From HK1 sp965215295 (GTDB taxonomy: Bacteria > Pseudomonadota > Gammaproteobacteria > HK1), in contig OZ244045.1 of NCBI GenBank assembly GCA_965215295.1, positions 2,728,001 to 2,792,000 on the forward strand: 64,000 bases of DNA. Direction: 5' to 3'. Shown piece after piece: positions 53,551-62,575 of the stretch. A program made the position numbers and the translations under genes. Position 1 is the first letter of the stretch; each line of letters opens with the position of its first letter. The notes under the pieces were generated by a model. It was not told where the DNA came from. It was given only the letters and a program-made list of their open reading frames with translations, and did no database searches.

Positions 53551-53874
53551 ATGCAGATCAACTTGACGGGACGTCACGTCGAGGTCACGCCGGCCCTGAG
53601 GAACCACGTCAACCGGAAGCTCGGACGCATCGTGCGCCACTTCGACCAGATCACGAGCGCTCGCGTGATCCTGATCGTCGAGAAGCAGACCGCCAAGGCG
53701 GAAGCGACCCTCCACGTCTCCGGCAGCGACCTGTTCGCCAACGCCTCCCACCACGACATGTATGCCGCGATCGACATACTCGCCGACCGCATCGACGGAC
53801 AGGTGAGACGCCACAAGGAAAAGCTCACCGACCACCACCGTGCCGAAGGCGGCATCAAGACCCGGTTCGACTGA
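53551..53874 (+). CDS. hpf: Ribosome hibernation-promoting factor (short HPF/YfiA family)
   Basis: Small protein of 107 residues that packs stationary-phase ribosomes. MQINLTGRHVEVTPALRNHVNRKLGRIVRHFD and the ADRIDGQVRRHKEKLTDHH segment are the family hallmarks. GAGGAG precedes the ATG. The position directly after rpoN is the standard one. Confidence 0.94.
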   Translation: MQINLTGRHVEVTPALRNHVNRKLGRIVRHFDQITSARVILIVEKQTAKAEATLHVSGSDLFANASHHDMYAAIDILADRIDGQVRRHKEKLTDHHRAEGGIKTRFD

Positions 53875-53979
53875 CCTGCGAATGCCGCGTTCCGCATCGG
53901 CCCTCGCGCCCGGACCAGCGCCGTTCCGAAGCGCCATCGCGCCGGGGCCGGCGGCCGGGCGGCTGCCCCGGACGAACCA

Positions 53980-54444
53980 ATGACAACCTTCGATCAGATC
54001 CTCACCCCCGAGTGCGTGCGTTGCGACGTCACGGCGGCGAGCCGGAAACGCACGCTCCAGGCATTGGGGGAGATCTTCGCGAGCGCCGATCCGGCGCTCT
54101 CGGCACAGGCCGTCTTCGACCGGCTCGTCGCCCGCGAACGCCTCGGTTCCACGGGACTCGGCGAAGGCTGCGCCCTGCCGCACGCGCGCGTGCCGGACCT
54201 CGACCGGACCCGCGCGGCCTTCCTGCGGCTCGACAAGGGAGTGGACTTCGACTCACCCGACCACGTCCCCGTCGATCTGGTCTTCGGCCTGCTCGTGCCC
54301 GAGGAGTCGGCCGACGAGCACCTGGAGACCCTTGCCGCCATCGCCCGGGTCCTCTCCGACGAACAGGTTCGGGCGTCGCTCCGCTCGACCGAGAACCCGG
54401 CGCGAATACGCGATGTCCTCGTCGGCAACGGCGCCTTCACCTGA
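53980..54444 (+). CDS. ptsN: PTS IIA-like nitrogen-regulatory protein
   Basis: EIIA-Ntr of 154 residues, phosphorylated on His68 in GCALPHARVPDLD. The domain spans the whole protein (GSTGLGEGCALPHARV, VDLVFGLLVPEESADEHLETLAAIARVLSD). It links PEP-dependent phosphorylation to nitrogen and potassium control. Its stop codon starts the first unit of the 40-bp repeat array. rapZ and ptsO, which often follow, are absent here. Confidence 0.94.
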   Translation: MTTFDQILTPECVRCDVTAASRKRTLQALGEIFASADPALSAQAVFDRLVARERLGSTGLGEGCALPHARVPDLDRTRAAFLRLDKGVDFDSPDHVPVDLVFGLLVPEESADEHLETLAAIARVLSDEQVRASLRSTENPARIRDVLVGNGAFT

Positions 54445-54640
54445 ACCCGGCCGGCGAGGCCGGCTTCCCGGCGCCTTTACCTGAACCCGGCCGGCGAGGC
54501 CGGCTTCCCGGCGCCTTTACCTGAACCCGGCCGGCAAGGCCGGCTTCCCGGCGCCTTTACCTGAACCCGGCCGGCAAGGCCGGCTTCCCGGCGCCTTTAC
54601 CTGAACCCGACCGGCGAGGCCGGCTTCCCGGCGCCTTCGG
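54441..54640. repeat. Five exact-period 40-bp palindromic units after ptsN
   Basis: Units begin at 54441, 54481, 54521, 54561 and 54601 with very few differences. Each has overlapping palindromes around GGCCGGCNAGGCCGGC and the potential hairpin GCCGG-CTTC-CCGGC, followed in the first four by GCCTTTAC. Unit 1 contains the ptsN stop. They could give a series of weak terminators or exonuclease barriers. The rest of 54445-54858 holds no recognised gene. Confidence 0.92.
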
Positions 54641-54858
54641 CCTCGACGGCCTCGACGCCCCGCAACGCGCACCGCCGGCCGCTGCCGCGGAAGAACGACC
54701 CGGCCGCCGGCGCGAAGTCGCTCCTCCGGTGGATACCCTCCCGTACGCGGATCGCCACTCCGACCCGGTCTCCCGGCGCATCGGGCGCGGCAACCCCCCG
54801 GCGGACCGTGCCGCCGAGCGCCCGCAGCCGGACATTCGTGAAGGAGCGGTGGTGCGTC

Positions 54859-55353
54859 TCAGAACGGGATGTCGTCGTCGAAATCATCGGGCGGCCCGCT
54901 CTTCGGGGCCGCGGGCCGCGCACCGGTCGAACCGTCGGTCGAGCCGCCGTCCGGCCAGGCGGCGCCCGCACCGTCATCACGCTCTCCGGGCGGCGCCGCG
55001 CCGGCGCCGCCCGCGCTCCGGCCGCCGAGCAACCGCATTTCGGACGCGACGATCTCGGTAGTGTATCGATCCTGGCCGTCCTGCCCCTGCCACTTGCGGG
55101 TCTGGACCCGCCCTTCGACGTAGCACTGCCCGCCCTTGCGCAGATACTCCCCGGCGACCTCCGCAAGCCGGCCGAAGAACACCACGCGGTGCCACTCCGT
55201 GCGCTCCTGCTGCTCCCCGCTCTGCCGATCGCGCCATGAATCGGTGGTCGCGAGCCGGATGTTCGTGACCGCGCCGCCGCTGGCCGTATAGCGCGTTTCC
55301 GGATCCGCGCCCAGGTTGCCGAGCAGGATCACCTTGTTGACACCTCTCGCCAT
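54859..55353 (-). CDS. ssb: Single-stranded DNA-binding protein
   Basis: Homotetrameric SSB of 164 residues. GGAGG stands before the ATG. The OB fold starts MARGVNKVILLGNLGADPETRYTASGGAV and includes TEWHRVVFFGRLAEVAGEYLRKGGQCYVEGR. A Gly/Pro/Ala-rich linker leads to the acidic tip DDFDDDIPF, the protein-interaction tail. It is followed on the same side by uvrA in reverse orientation beyond the MFS gene, the common ssb-MFS-uvrA layout of gammaproteobacteria. Confidence 0.95.
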   Translation of the reverse strand: MARGVNKVILLGNLGADPETRYTASGGAVTNIRLATTDSWRDRQSGEQQERTEWHRVVFFGRLAEVAGEYLRKGGQCYVEGRVQTRKWQGQDGQDRYTTEIVASEMRLLGGRSAGGAGAAPPGERDDGAGAAWPDGGSTDGSTGARPAAPKSGPPDDFDDDIPF

Positions 55354-55707
55354 GATGAAGACCTCCCTTCCCTTGAATGCCCACGAATACCCGCCGCCGC
55401 TCCGCGCGCCCGATGCGAGGTGGGGGCGGAGCGATACTTTACGCAGCTTTCGACGCGATTGTAGGTGCCCGACAGCCCTCTCGATGTCGGCGCCCGTCCC
55501 GCGGGCAGGTCGCACACTCCCGCACGGCGGCCGTCGCGACTTCACCGACGGGCGCGTTCCATGGGTCCGCGGGCGCCTCGCGAAGCCGTCGGCAGGCGCG
55601 CGGGCAAGGCGCCGGGCGGGAATCGGGGTGGGAATCCAGGCGGGAATCGGAGCGGGAATCCAGGCGATTGAATCGGCGCCCGCACATCTGCTTGCGGGCG
55701 GAGCCCT
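55354..55707. other. Gap between the MFS gene and ssb, with a short 24-bp tandem repeat
   Basis: Both neighbouring genes point leftward. The stretch should carry the ssb promoter: TACAAT on the minus strand (55463-55458) is a likely -10, but no clear -35 is seen. At 55615-55664 two 24-base copies of GGCGGGAATCGG-type sequence lie in tandem. No gene is recognisable. Confidence 0.5.
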
Positions 55708-57060
55708 TCACGAAGTGGTCGACGAGAGTGCGCGCAGCGACGTCCGATCGAGGCGCCCGCGATCGACCCGCAGCCAGGCGGTGCGCTCTTCCGCGACGAC
55801 GACCGCCTCGACCACCCCGGGAACCGCGAGGAGCCGCTCGGTCAGCGCGTCCACGGATTCACCTTCGACGGCGCCGATGCGCAGTTGCTCGACGCCGAGC
55901 CGCCGGGGCTCGCGCAGTCCGAACGCGATCGACACCCACCCGACGCACAGTCCCGCACATGCCGCAAGGACCGCCCGCTCACCGCCGGCGCCGAGCAGCC
56001 AGCCCCCGACGATCCCTCCCGCGAACGCCCCCAGGTACTGCAACGTCGAGTACACGCCGAGGGCGGCGCCGCGCGCGCGCATCGGGGCCACCTTCGACAC
56101 CATCGCCGGCAGGCTCGCTTCGAGGGTGTTGAATCCGGTGAAGTAGACGACCATGCACGCAAGCAGCACGATGCCGCCGGCCGGGGCTCCGGCCAGCCCC
56201 GCGAGCGCCGCGCCCAGCACGACGATGCCGAGCAGCATGACGAACCGGGATCGGTGGGCGCGGTCGGCGAGGACGATGAGAGGGACGGTGAAGACGATGG
56301 ACGCGAGGAGCACGCCGACATAGACCTTCCAGTGATCGGCGACGGCGATCCCGGCACGGTCGCGAAGCGCGATCGGCAGCGCGACGAACGTGGCGACCAT
56401 GACCGCGTGCAGGATGAAGATGCCGGCGTCGAGCCGCAGCATCTGCCGGTCGCGCAGCGCGCTCGCAAGCCCCGCGAGGGCGGCCCGGCCGGGGTTCGCC
56501 ATCCGCGGGGGGGTCGGGACCCCGAGCCAGAGCAGGGCGATGGCCAGCACGGCCAGCGCCGCGGTCGACCAGAACAGCCCGGAAATCCCCGCCACCCCCG
56601 TCACCACGGGTCCGAGAACGAGAGCGAGCGTGAACGCGGCACCGATGCTCGCGCCGATGACCGCCATCACCCGGGTCCGGTGGGCTTCGCCGGTGAGATC
56701 GCTGGCGAGCGCCATCGCCGCGGCCGCGATCGCCCCCATGCCTTGCAGCGCACGGCCCGCCACGATCCACCAGATGTCGTCCGCGAGCGCCGCGACCACG
56801 CTGCCGAACGCGAAAATCGCGAGTCCGGCCGCGATCACCGGCTTGCGCCCGAACCGATCCGAGAGGATCCCGAACGGTACCTGGAACACCCCTTGGGTGA
56901 GCCCGTAGATGCCGATCGCGACCCCGATCAGCAGCGGCGTGTGTCCCGCGTACTCGTGCGCGTGGACGCTGAACACGGGCAGGAACATGAACAGCCCGAG
57001 CATGCGGAACGAGAAGATCCCCGCGAGCGCGGCGACCGCACGGCGCTCGATCGAGGACAT
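55708..57060 (-). CDS. MFS transporter, YajR type with C-terminal YAM domain
   Basis: Inner-membrane transporter of 450 residues with 12 helices, starting MSSIERRAVAALAGIFSFRMLGLFM, and the motif A loop GILSDRFGRKPVIAAG. After helix 12 a cytoplasmic domain of about 70 residues (VEQLRIGAVEGESVDALTERLLAVPGVVEAVVVAEER) resembles the ferredoxin-like YAM domain of E. coli YajR. The substrate is unknown. The gene is divergent from uvrA and precedes ssb on its strand. Confidence 0.88.
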   Translation of the reverse strand: MSSIERRAVAALAGIFSFRMLGLFMFLPVFSVHAHEYAGHTPLLIGVAIGIYGLTQGVFQVPFGILSDRFGRKPVIAAGLAIFAFGSVVAALADDIWWIVAGRALQGMGAIAAAAMALASDLTGEAHRTRVMAVIGASIGAAFTLALVLGPVVTGVAGISGLFWSTAALAVLAIALLWLGVPTPPRMANPGRAALAGLASALRDRQMLRLDAGIFILHAVMVATFVALPIALRDRAGIAVADHWKVYVGVLLASIVFTVPLIVLADRAHRSRFVMLLGIVVLGAALAGLAGAPAGGIVLLACMVVYFTGFNTLEASLPAMVSKVAPMRARGAALGVYSTLQYLGAFAGGIVGGWLLGAGGERAVLAACAGLCVGWVSIAFGLREPRRLGVEQLRIGAVEGESVDALTERLLAVPGVVEAVVVAEERTAWLRVDRGRLDRTSLRALSSTTS

Positions 57061-57110
57061 TCGGGGGGGCGGTGCGTCGACCACGGTTCCGGGGCGGTGC
57101 ACGGGTGATT

Positions 57111-57140
57111 TTGCTTCGTGGCCGGCGCGGCACGTAATAT
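57111..57140 (+). promoter_or_regulatory. Promoter of uvrA
   Basis: TTGCTT (57111-57116), 18-base spacer, TAATAT (57135-57140), about 50 bases before the uvrA start. I see no CTG-N10-CAG-type LexA box overlapping it. Confidence 0.5.
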
Positions 57141-57188
57141 AGCCGATTGGCTCTCCACCCGTCCAAGCTCGCGCCGCCCGACCGTCCA

Positions 57189-60188
57189 ATGGCCTCCATC
57201 CGCATCCGTGGCGCCCGGACGCACAACCTGAAAGCCGTCGACGTCGACATCCCCCGCGACCGGCTGGTGGTGATCACGGGGCTTTCGGGCTCGGGCAAGT
57301 CGTCGCTCGCGTTCGACACCATCTACGCCGAGGGGCAGCGGCGTTACGTCGAATCGCTCTCCGCCTACGCCCGCCAGTTCCTCTCGGTGATGGAGAAGCC
57401 GGACGTCGAGCACATCGAGGGCCTGTCGCCCGCGATCTCCATCGAGCAGAAGTCGACGTCGCACAATCCGCGATCCACGGTCGGAACCATCACCGAGGTC
57501 CACGACTACCTGCGGCTGCTGTTCGCCCGGGTCGGGGAGCCGCGCTGCCCGGACCACGGGGTGACGCTCGAAGCGCAGACCGTCACCCAGATGGTCGATA
57601 CCATCATGGCGCTCCCGCGCGGCGAACGCCTGATGCTGCTCGCCCCGGTCGTGGACGACCGCAAGGGCGAGCACGCGCGGATCGTCGAAGGGCTGAAATC
57701 CCAGGGCTTCGTCCGGGCCCGGATCGACGGCCGGCTGCACGAACTCGACCATCCGATCGCGCTCGACCCGAAGCGCAAGCACTCGATCGAGGTGGTGGTC
57801 GATCGCTTCCGGGTCCGGGACGATCTGGCGTTGCGCCTCGCCGAGTCGCTGGAGACCGCGCTCGCGCTCTCCGACGGCCGTGCGGTGGTGACACCGATGG
57901 ACGGCGACAGCGACAGCGGGGGTAGCGGCGGCGGAAGCGGAAAAGGCAGCGACGCCGGCGGGGCCGGGAGGGGCGGCGACGGCGGCGACATGGTGTTCTC
58001 GGCCCGGTTCGCCTGCCACGTGTGCGGCTACGCGATCCCGGAGCTGGAGCCGCGGATCTTCTCGTTCAACAACCCCGCGGGGGCCTGTCAACACTGCGAC
58101 GGGCTCGGAGTGCGCACGTTCTTCGATCCGGCCCGGATCGTGGCCCATCCCGAGCTGAGCCTCCCCGGCGGAGCGGTCCGCGGCTGGGACCGCCGCAACT
58201 TCTACTACTTCCAGATGGTCCGGTCGCTCGCCGCGCACTACGGATTCGACATCGACACTCCGTTCCGCGAGCTCCCCCCCGCGGTGCGCGAGGTCATCCT
58301 CAACGGGAGCGGCCCGGAGGTCATCCGCTTCACGTTCCGCACCGAGCGGCGCGGGGAGCACGTCCGCAAGCACCCGTTCGAAGGCGTGATCCCCAACATG
58401 GAGCGCCGGTACCGGGAGACGGAGTCGAACCTGGTCCGCGACGAGCTCGCGAAGTACCTCGGCACCCGTGCCTGCGACGCCTGCGGCGGGGCCCGGCTCA
58501 ACCGCTCCGCGCGCAACGTCTTCGTCGGCGGCGAGACGCTCCCCGCCCTGGCCGCACTGCCGATCCGCGCCGCGCACGACTTCTTCGCGGGCCTCGAGCT
58601 CGGCGGGGCCCGGGCGGAGATCGCGACCCGCATCCTCAAGGAGATCGCGCAACGGCTCCGGTTCCTTGTCGACGTGGGGCTCGACTACCTGTCGCTCGAC
58701 CGCGCCGCGGAGACGCTCTCCGGCGGAGAGGCACAACGCATCCGGCTCGCGAGCCAGATCGGGGCGGGACTCGTGGGGGTGACGTACATCCTCGACGAAC
58801 CCTCGATCGGCCTGCACCAGCGCGACAACCGCCGTCTCCTCGACACCCTGGAGCGCCTGCGCGACCTTGGCAACACCGTCCTCGTGGTCGAGCACGACGA
58901 AGAGGCGATCAGCAGCGCCGATCACGTCATCGACATGGGGCCGGGGGCCGGCGTGCACGGCGGCAGCATCGTCGCGGAGGGCCCCCCCGCCGCGGTCGCG
59001 GCGAACCCCGCGTCCCTCACCGGGCAGTACCTCTCGCGCCGGCGCACGATCGAGACGCCTCGCGAGCGCACCCGGTTCGATCCCCTGCGGCTGATCCGGA
59101 TCGTCGGGGCGCGCGGGAACAACCTCGCCGGGATCGACGTCGAGATCCCGGTCGGCCTGATGACCTGCGTCACCGGAGTGTCCGGATCGGGCAAGTCGAC
59201 CCTCGTCAACGACACCCTGTACCGCGCCGCCGCGCGGGCGCTCAACAACGCTGCCGCCGATGCGGCGCCGTGCGACCGGATCGAGGGGCTGGAGATCGTC
59301 GACCGGGTCGTGGACATCGACCAGAGTCCGATCGGGCGCACCCCGCGTTCCAACCCCGCCACCTACACGGGGCTGTTCACCCCGGTCCGCGATCTCTTCG
59401 CGGCGACCCCCGAGGCGCGCTCGCGCGGCTACGGGCCCGGGCGCTTCAGCTTCAACGTGCGCGGCGGACGGTGCGAGGCGTGCAGCGGCGACGGGGTCGT
59501 CAAGGTGGAGATGCACTTCCTGCCCGACGTCTACGTGTCCTGCGACGTCTGCGCGGGCAAGCGGTTCAACCGCGAGACCCTCGACATCCGGTACAGGGGC
59601 CGGACGATCCACGAGGTGCTGGAGATGACCGTCGAGGAGGCGCGGGCGGTCTTCGACGCGGTCCCGGCGATCGCCCGCAAGCTCCAGACGCTGGTCGACG
59701 TCGGGCTGTCGTACATCCGCCTCGGGCAGCGCGCGACCACGCTCTCGGGAGGGGAAGCGCAGCGGGTGAAGCTCTCCCGCGAGCTGTCCAAGCGCGACAC
59801 CGGCCGCACCCTCTACATCCTGGACGAGCCGACCACGGGGCTGCACTTCCACGACACCGAGCAGTTGCTGCGCGTGCTCCACCGGCTGCGCGACCACGGC
59901 AACACCGTCGTCGTCATCGAGCACAACCTCGAAGTCGTGAAGACCGCCGACTGGATCGTGGACCTGGGGCCCGAGGGCGGCGACCGGGGCGGCCGGGTAG
60001 TGGCGACGGGGACTCCGGAGGCGGTGTCCGCATGCCCGCGTTCCCATACCGGGTACCATCTGTCGGCGATGCTGCCGAACGACGACGGCGACGCAACGCG
60101 GACGGATCGGTGGGCGGCGGCACCGTTCCTCGACGGGCACTCGCGAGAAGGGACTCGAAGAAGGGAGATGAAGCAATGTCGGCACTGA
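57189..60188 (+). CDS. uvrA: Excinuclease ABC subunit A with a Gly/Ser-rich insertion
   Basis: Damage-recognition ATPase of nucleotide excision repair, 999 residues. Walker A of the first ATPase is GLSGSGKSSLAFD and of the second GVSGSGKSTLVND; both ABC signatures read LSGGEAQR. Zinc modules are CHVCGY...CQHCDG, CDACGGARLN, and CEACSGDG...CDVCAGKRFN. The ATG at 57189 gives MASIRIRGARTHNLKAVDV. Residues about 237-267 are a Gly/Ser/Asp string before MVFSARFACHVCG, where most UvrAs have a short linker. The last 13 bases overlap the next gene. Confidence 0.95.
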   Translation: MASIRIRGARTHNLKAVDVDIPRDRLVVITGLSGSGKSSLAFDTIYAEGQRRYVESLSAYARQFLSVMEKPDVEHIEGLSPAISIEQKSTSHNPRSTVGTITEVHDYLRLLFARVGEPRCPDHGVTLEAQTVTQMVDTIMALPRGERLMLLAPVVDDRKGEHARIVEGLKSQGFVRARIDGRLHELDHPIALDPKRKHSIEVVVDRFRVRDDLALRLAESLETALALSDGRAVVTPMDGDSDSGGSGGGSGKGSDAGGAGRGGDGGDMVFSARFACHVCGYAIPELEPRIFSFNNPAGACQHCDGLGVRTFFDPARIVAHPELSLPGGAVRGWDRRNFYYFQMVRSLAAHYGFDIDTPFRELPPAVREVILNGSGPEVIRFTFRTERRGEHVRKHPFEGVIPNMERRYRETESNLVRDELAKYLGTRACDACGGARLNRSARNVFVGGETLPALAALPIRAAHDFFAGLELGGARAEIATRILKEIAQRLRFLVDVGLDYLSLDRAAETLSGGEAQRIRLASQIGAGLVGVTYILDEPSIGLHQRDNRRLLDTLERLRDLGNTVLVVEHDEEAISSADHVIDMGPGAGVHGGSIVAEGPPAAVAANPASLTGQYLSRRRTIETPRERTRFDPLRLIRIVGARGNNLAGIDVEIPVGLMTCVTGVSGSGKSTLVNDTLYRAAARALNNAAADAAPCDRIEGLEIVDRVVDIDQSPIGRTPRSNPATYTGLFTPVRDLFAATPEARSRGYGPGRFSFNVRGGRCEACSGDGVVKVEMHFLPDVYVSCDVCAGKRFNRETLDIRYRGRTIHEVLEMTVEEARAVFDAVPAIARKLQTLVDVGLSYIRLGQRATTLSGGEAQRVKLSRELSKRDTGRTLYILDEPTTGLHFHDTEQLLRVLHRLRDHGNTVVVIEHNLEVVKTADWIVDLGPEGGDRGGRVVATGTPEAVSACPRSHTGYHLSAMLPNDDGDATRTDRWAAAPFLDGHSREGTRRREMKQCRH

Positions 60189-61108
60189 TCTGCGGCTCGC
60201 TCGCCTACGACACCATCATGGTCTTTCACGACCGCTTCAGGAACCACATCCTGCCGGAGCGGATCCACATGCTGAGCGTCTCCTTCCTCGTGCCCCAGCT
60301 CCGGCGCGAGTTCGGCGGCTGCGCGGGCAACATCGCCTACAACCTCAAGCTCCTCGGCGGCGACCCGCTGCCCATGGCGACCGTCGGCAAGGACTTCGAC
60401 CCGTACTGCCGGTGGATGGAGGAGTGCGGGATCGACCACCGGCACGTGACCCGCATCGACACCGAGTACACCGCGCAGGCGTTCATCACCACCGACCTCG
60501 ACGACAACCAGATCACCGCGTTCCATCCGGGCGCGATGAACAGCGCCCATCTCAACGACGTGCGCGACGCATCCGGGGCGACGATCGGGATGGTCTCCCC
60601 GGACGGGCGCGAAGCGATGATCGAGCACGCCGCGCAGTTCGCCGAATGCGGCACTCCCTTCATCTTCGACCCCGGACAGGGACTGCCGATGTTCGGCAGC
60701 GACGACCTGCGCCGCTTCATCGACCTCGCGACGTGGCTGACCGTCAACGACTACGAATGGGAGGTGGTGCGCGAACGCACCGGGCTCGATGCCGCGGCGG
60801 TCGCTTCGAAGGTCGAAGCGCTGATCGTGACCCGCGGCGCGCAAGGATCGATCGTGCACACCCGCGACGCCACCATCGAGATCCCTCCTGCCCGGGCCGG
60901 CGACACGGTGGACCCCACGGGCTGCGGGGACGCGTACCGCGCCGGGCTCGTCCACGGGCTCGTCAACGAGATGGACTGGGAGACCACCGGACGCCTCGCG
61001 TCACTGATGGGCGCGCTCAAGGTGGAGCAGCCCGGCACCCAGAACCACCACTGCACCGGCGCGGAGCTCGAAAGCCGCTTCCGGGAGGCGTTCGGGCGGA
61101 GCCTGTAG
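60176..61108 (+). CDS. PfkB family carbohydrate/nucleoside kinase (adenosine-kinase-like)
   Basis: Ribokinase-fold kinase of 310 residues. The C-terminal PfkB signature is DTVDPTGCGDAYRAGLVHGL with the catalytic aspartate; the N-terminal glycine motif is FGGCAGNIAYNLKLLGG. The ATG at 60176 has AAGGGAG upstream and overlaps the end of uvrA by 13 bases in another frame. Nucleoside-type members share the FHPGAMNSAH segment, so adenosine or a related sugar is possible, but the substrate is not settled. Confidence 0.88.
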   Translation: MSALICGSLAYDTIMVFHDRFRNHILPERIHMLSVSFLVPQLRREFGGCAGNIAYNLKLLGGDPLPMATVGKDFDPYCRWMEECGIDHRHVTRIDTEYTAQAFITTDLDDNQITAFHPGAMNSAHLNDVRDASGATIGMVSPDGREAMIEHAAQFAECGTPFIFDPGQGLPMFGSDDLRRFIDLATWLTVNDYEWEVVRERTGLDAAAVASKVEALIVTRGAQGSIVHTRDATIEIPPARAGDTVDPTGCGDAYRAGLVHGLVNEMDWETTGRLASLMGALKVEQPGTQNHHCTGAELESRFREAFGRSL

Positions 61109-61223
61109 CACCCCGCCGGACATCCGGACGTACCGGAATGCCGGCGGCGGATGCGCTGGTGGCCGCCAAGGGCCGTGCAGCAGGCCGGCGCTCTGCCGGA
61201 TCAGGCCGGCGAGGCGGCCGGGA

Positions 61224-62423
61224 TCAGGCAGGGCCGCGCTCGCGGCCCCGCACCTCCTTCGCGATGCGCTTCGCGATGGCCCAGCGGTGCACCTCGTTGG
61301 GGCCGTCGTAGATCCGGAATGGGCGGATCTCGCGCCACAGCCGCTCGACCAGGGTGTCGGTGGTGACCCCGGCCCCACCCAGGATCTGCATGCAGCGGTC
61401 GATCACGCGGAACTCCGCTTCCGAGCAGAACACCTTCGCCATCGACGATTCCTGGCGGGCCTGGCCGCCCTCGTCGAGCACCCACGCCGCCTGCCAGATC
61501 GCGAGCCGGGCCAGATGCATGTCGAGCTCGTTGTCCGCGAGCATGAACCCGACCCCTTCGTGCTCGGCGAGCGACCTGCCGAACGCCTCGCGCCGCACCG
61601 CGTACGCGCACGCGATGTCGTGCGCGCGCTTCGCGGCGCCGAGCCACCGCATGCAGTGGGTGAGCCGCGCCGGGGCAAGCCGCACCTGGGCGTACCCGTA
61701 CCCTTCTCCGATCTCGCCGAGCACCTGATCCGCGCGAACCCGCAGATCGTTGAACCGGATCTCGTAGTGTCCTCCCGCGAAGCTCGACTCCATCGTCTCC
61801 TGCCGGCGGATCGTCTCGATGGCGGAGTCGTCGTTGTCGACCAGGAACATCGTCGCGCCGTGGCCACGCTCGATGCGCTCGGCGGTGCGCGCCATCACGA
61901 TGTTGAGCTTCGCCCCCCCGTAGCCGGTGATGAACCACTTCCGGCCGCTGATCACCCAGTGGTTGCCGTCCTGGCGCGCGGTCGTCGCGAGCATGGCTGG
62001 GTCCGATCCCGCCCCGCCCGGCTCCGTCATCGAGAAGCAGGAGCGGATCGCGCCGGCGGCCAGCGGGCGCAGCCACTGCGCCTTCTGCTCGTCGTTCGCG
62101 ACGACTTCGAGCAGGTGCATGTTGCCCTCGTCGGGCGCCGCGCAGTTGAGCGCATGAGGGCCGAGCAGCGAGTACCCCGCCGCCTCGAACACCACGGCCA
62201 TCGACCGCATGTCGAGCCCGAGACCGCCCCATTCCTCCCCGACGTGCGGCGCGAACAGCCCCGCCTCCTTCGCCCTGGCCATCAGCTCGTGCCTGAGGGT
62301 GTCGTCGAGCCCGTGCTCGCCCTCGCCCGCGTCTCCTTCGTACGGGACGATCACGTCGCGGATGAACGATTCGGTACGCGCCTTGAGCGCTTCGAGCTCG
62401 GGGGTGAGGCTGAAATCGATCAC
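61224..62423 (-). CDS. Acyl-CoA dehydrogenase
   Basis: FAD-dependent acyl-CoA dehydrogenase of 399 residues. The GTG start follows GAGGAG. Typical segments are GLFAPHVGEEWGGLGLDMRSMAV, SFSMTEPGGAGSDPA-like CFSMTEPGGAGSDPAML (flavin contact), and the C-terminal MQILGGAGVTTDTLVERLWREIRPFRIYDGPNEVHRWAIAKR. The catalytic-base region reads YDGPNEV, as in the ACAD10/11-like and long-chain groups. It stands alone; the chain-length preference is not predictable. Confidence 0.92.
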   Translation of the reverse strand: MIDFSLTPELEALKARTESFIRDVIVPYEGDAGEGEHGLDDTLRHELMARAKEAGLFAPHVGEEWGGLGLDMRSMAVVFEAAGYSLLGPHALNCAAPDEGNMHLLEVVANDEQKAQWLRPLAAGAIRSCFSMTEPGGAGSDPAMLATTARQDGNHWVISGRKWFITGYGGAKLNIVMARTAERIERGHGATMFLVDNDDSAIETIRRQETMESSFAGGHYEIRFNDLRVRADQVLGEIGEGYGYAQVRLAPARLTHCMRWLGAAKRAHDIACAYAVRREAFGRSLAEHEGVGFMLADNELDMHLARLAIWQAAWVLDEGGQARQESSMAKVFCSEAEFRVIDRCMQILGGAGVTTDTLVERLWREIRPFRIYDGPNEVHRWAIAKRIAKEVRGRERGPA

Positions 62424-62575
62424 GGGTCGGCTCCTCGATCGTGTGGACCGGCTCGGCGGCCGGCGTCAATTTCGCAGTTTTCGCGAGATGGCGCACGCTC
62501 GCCATGCCTTCGTCCGCCGGTGCGCAATCCCTGCTCACGCGCTACGATTTCGCATCCCTTCCACGGGCAAGGTCG

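Noticed and set aside
54441..54640. CRISPR array
   Set aside because: The 40-bp units are contiguous with no unique spacers and no cas genes are near.
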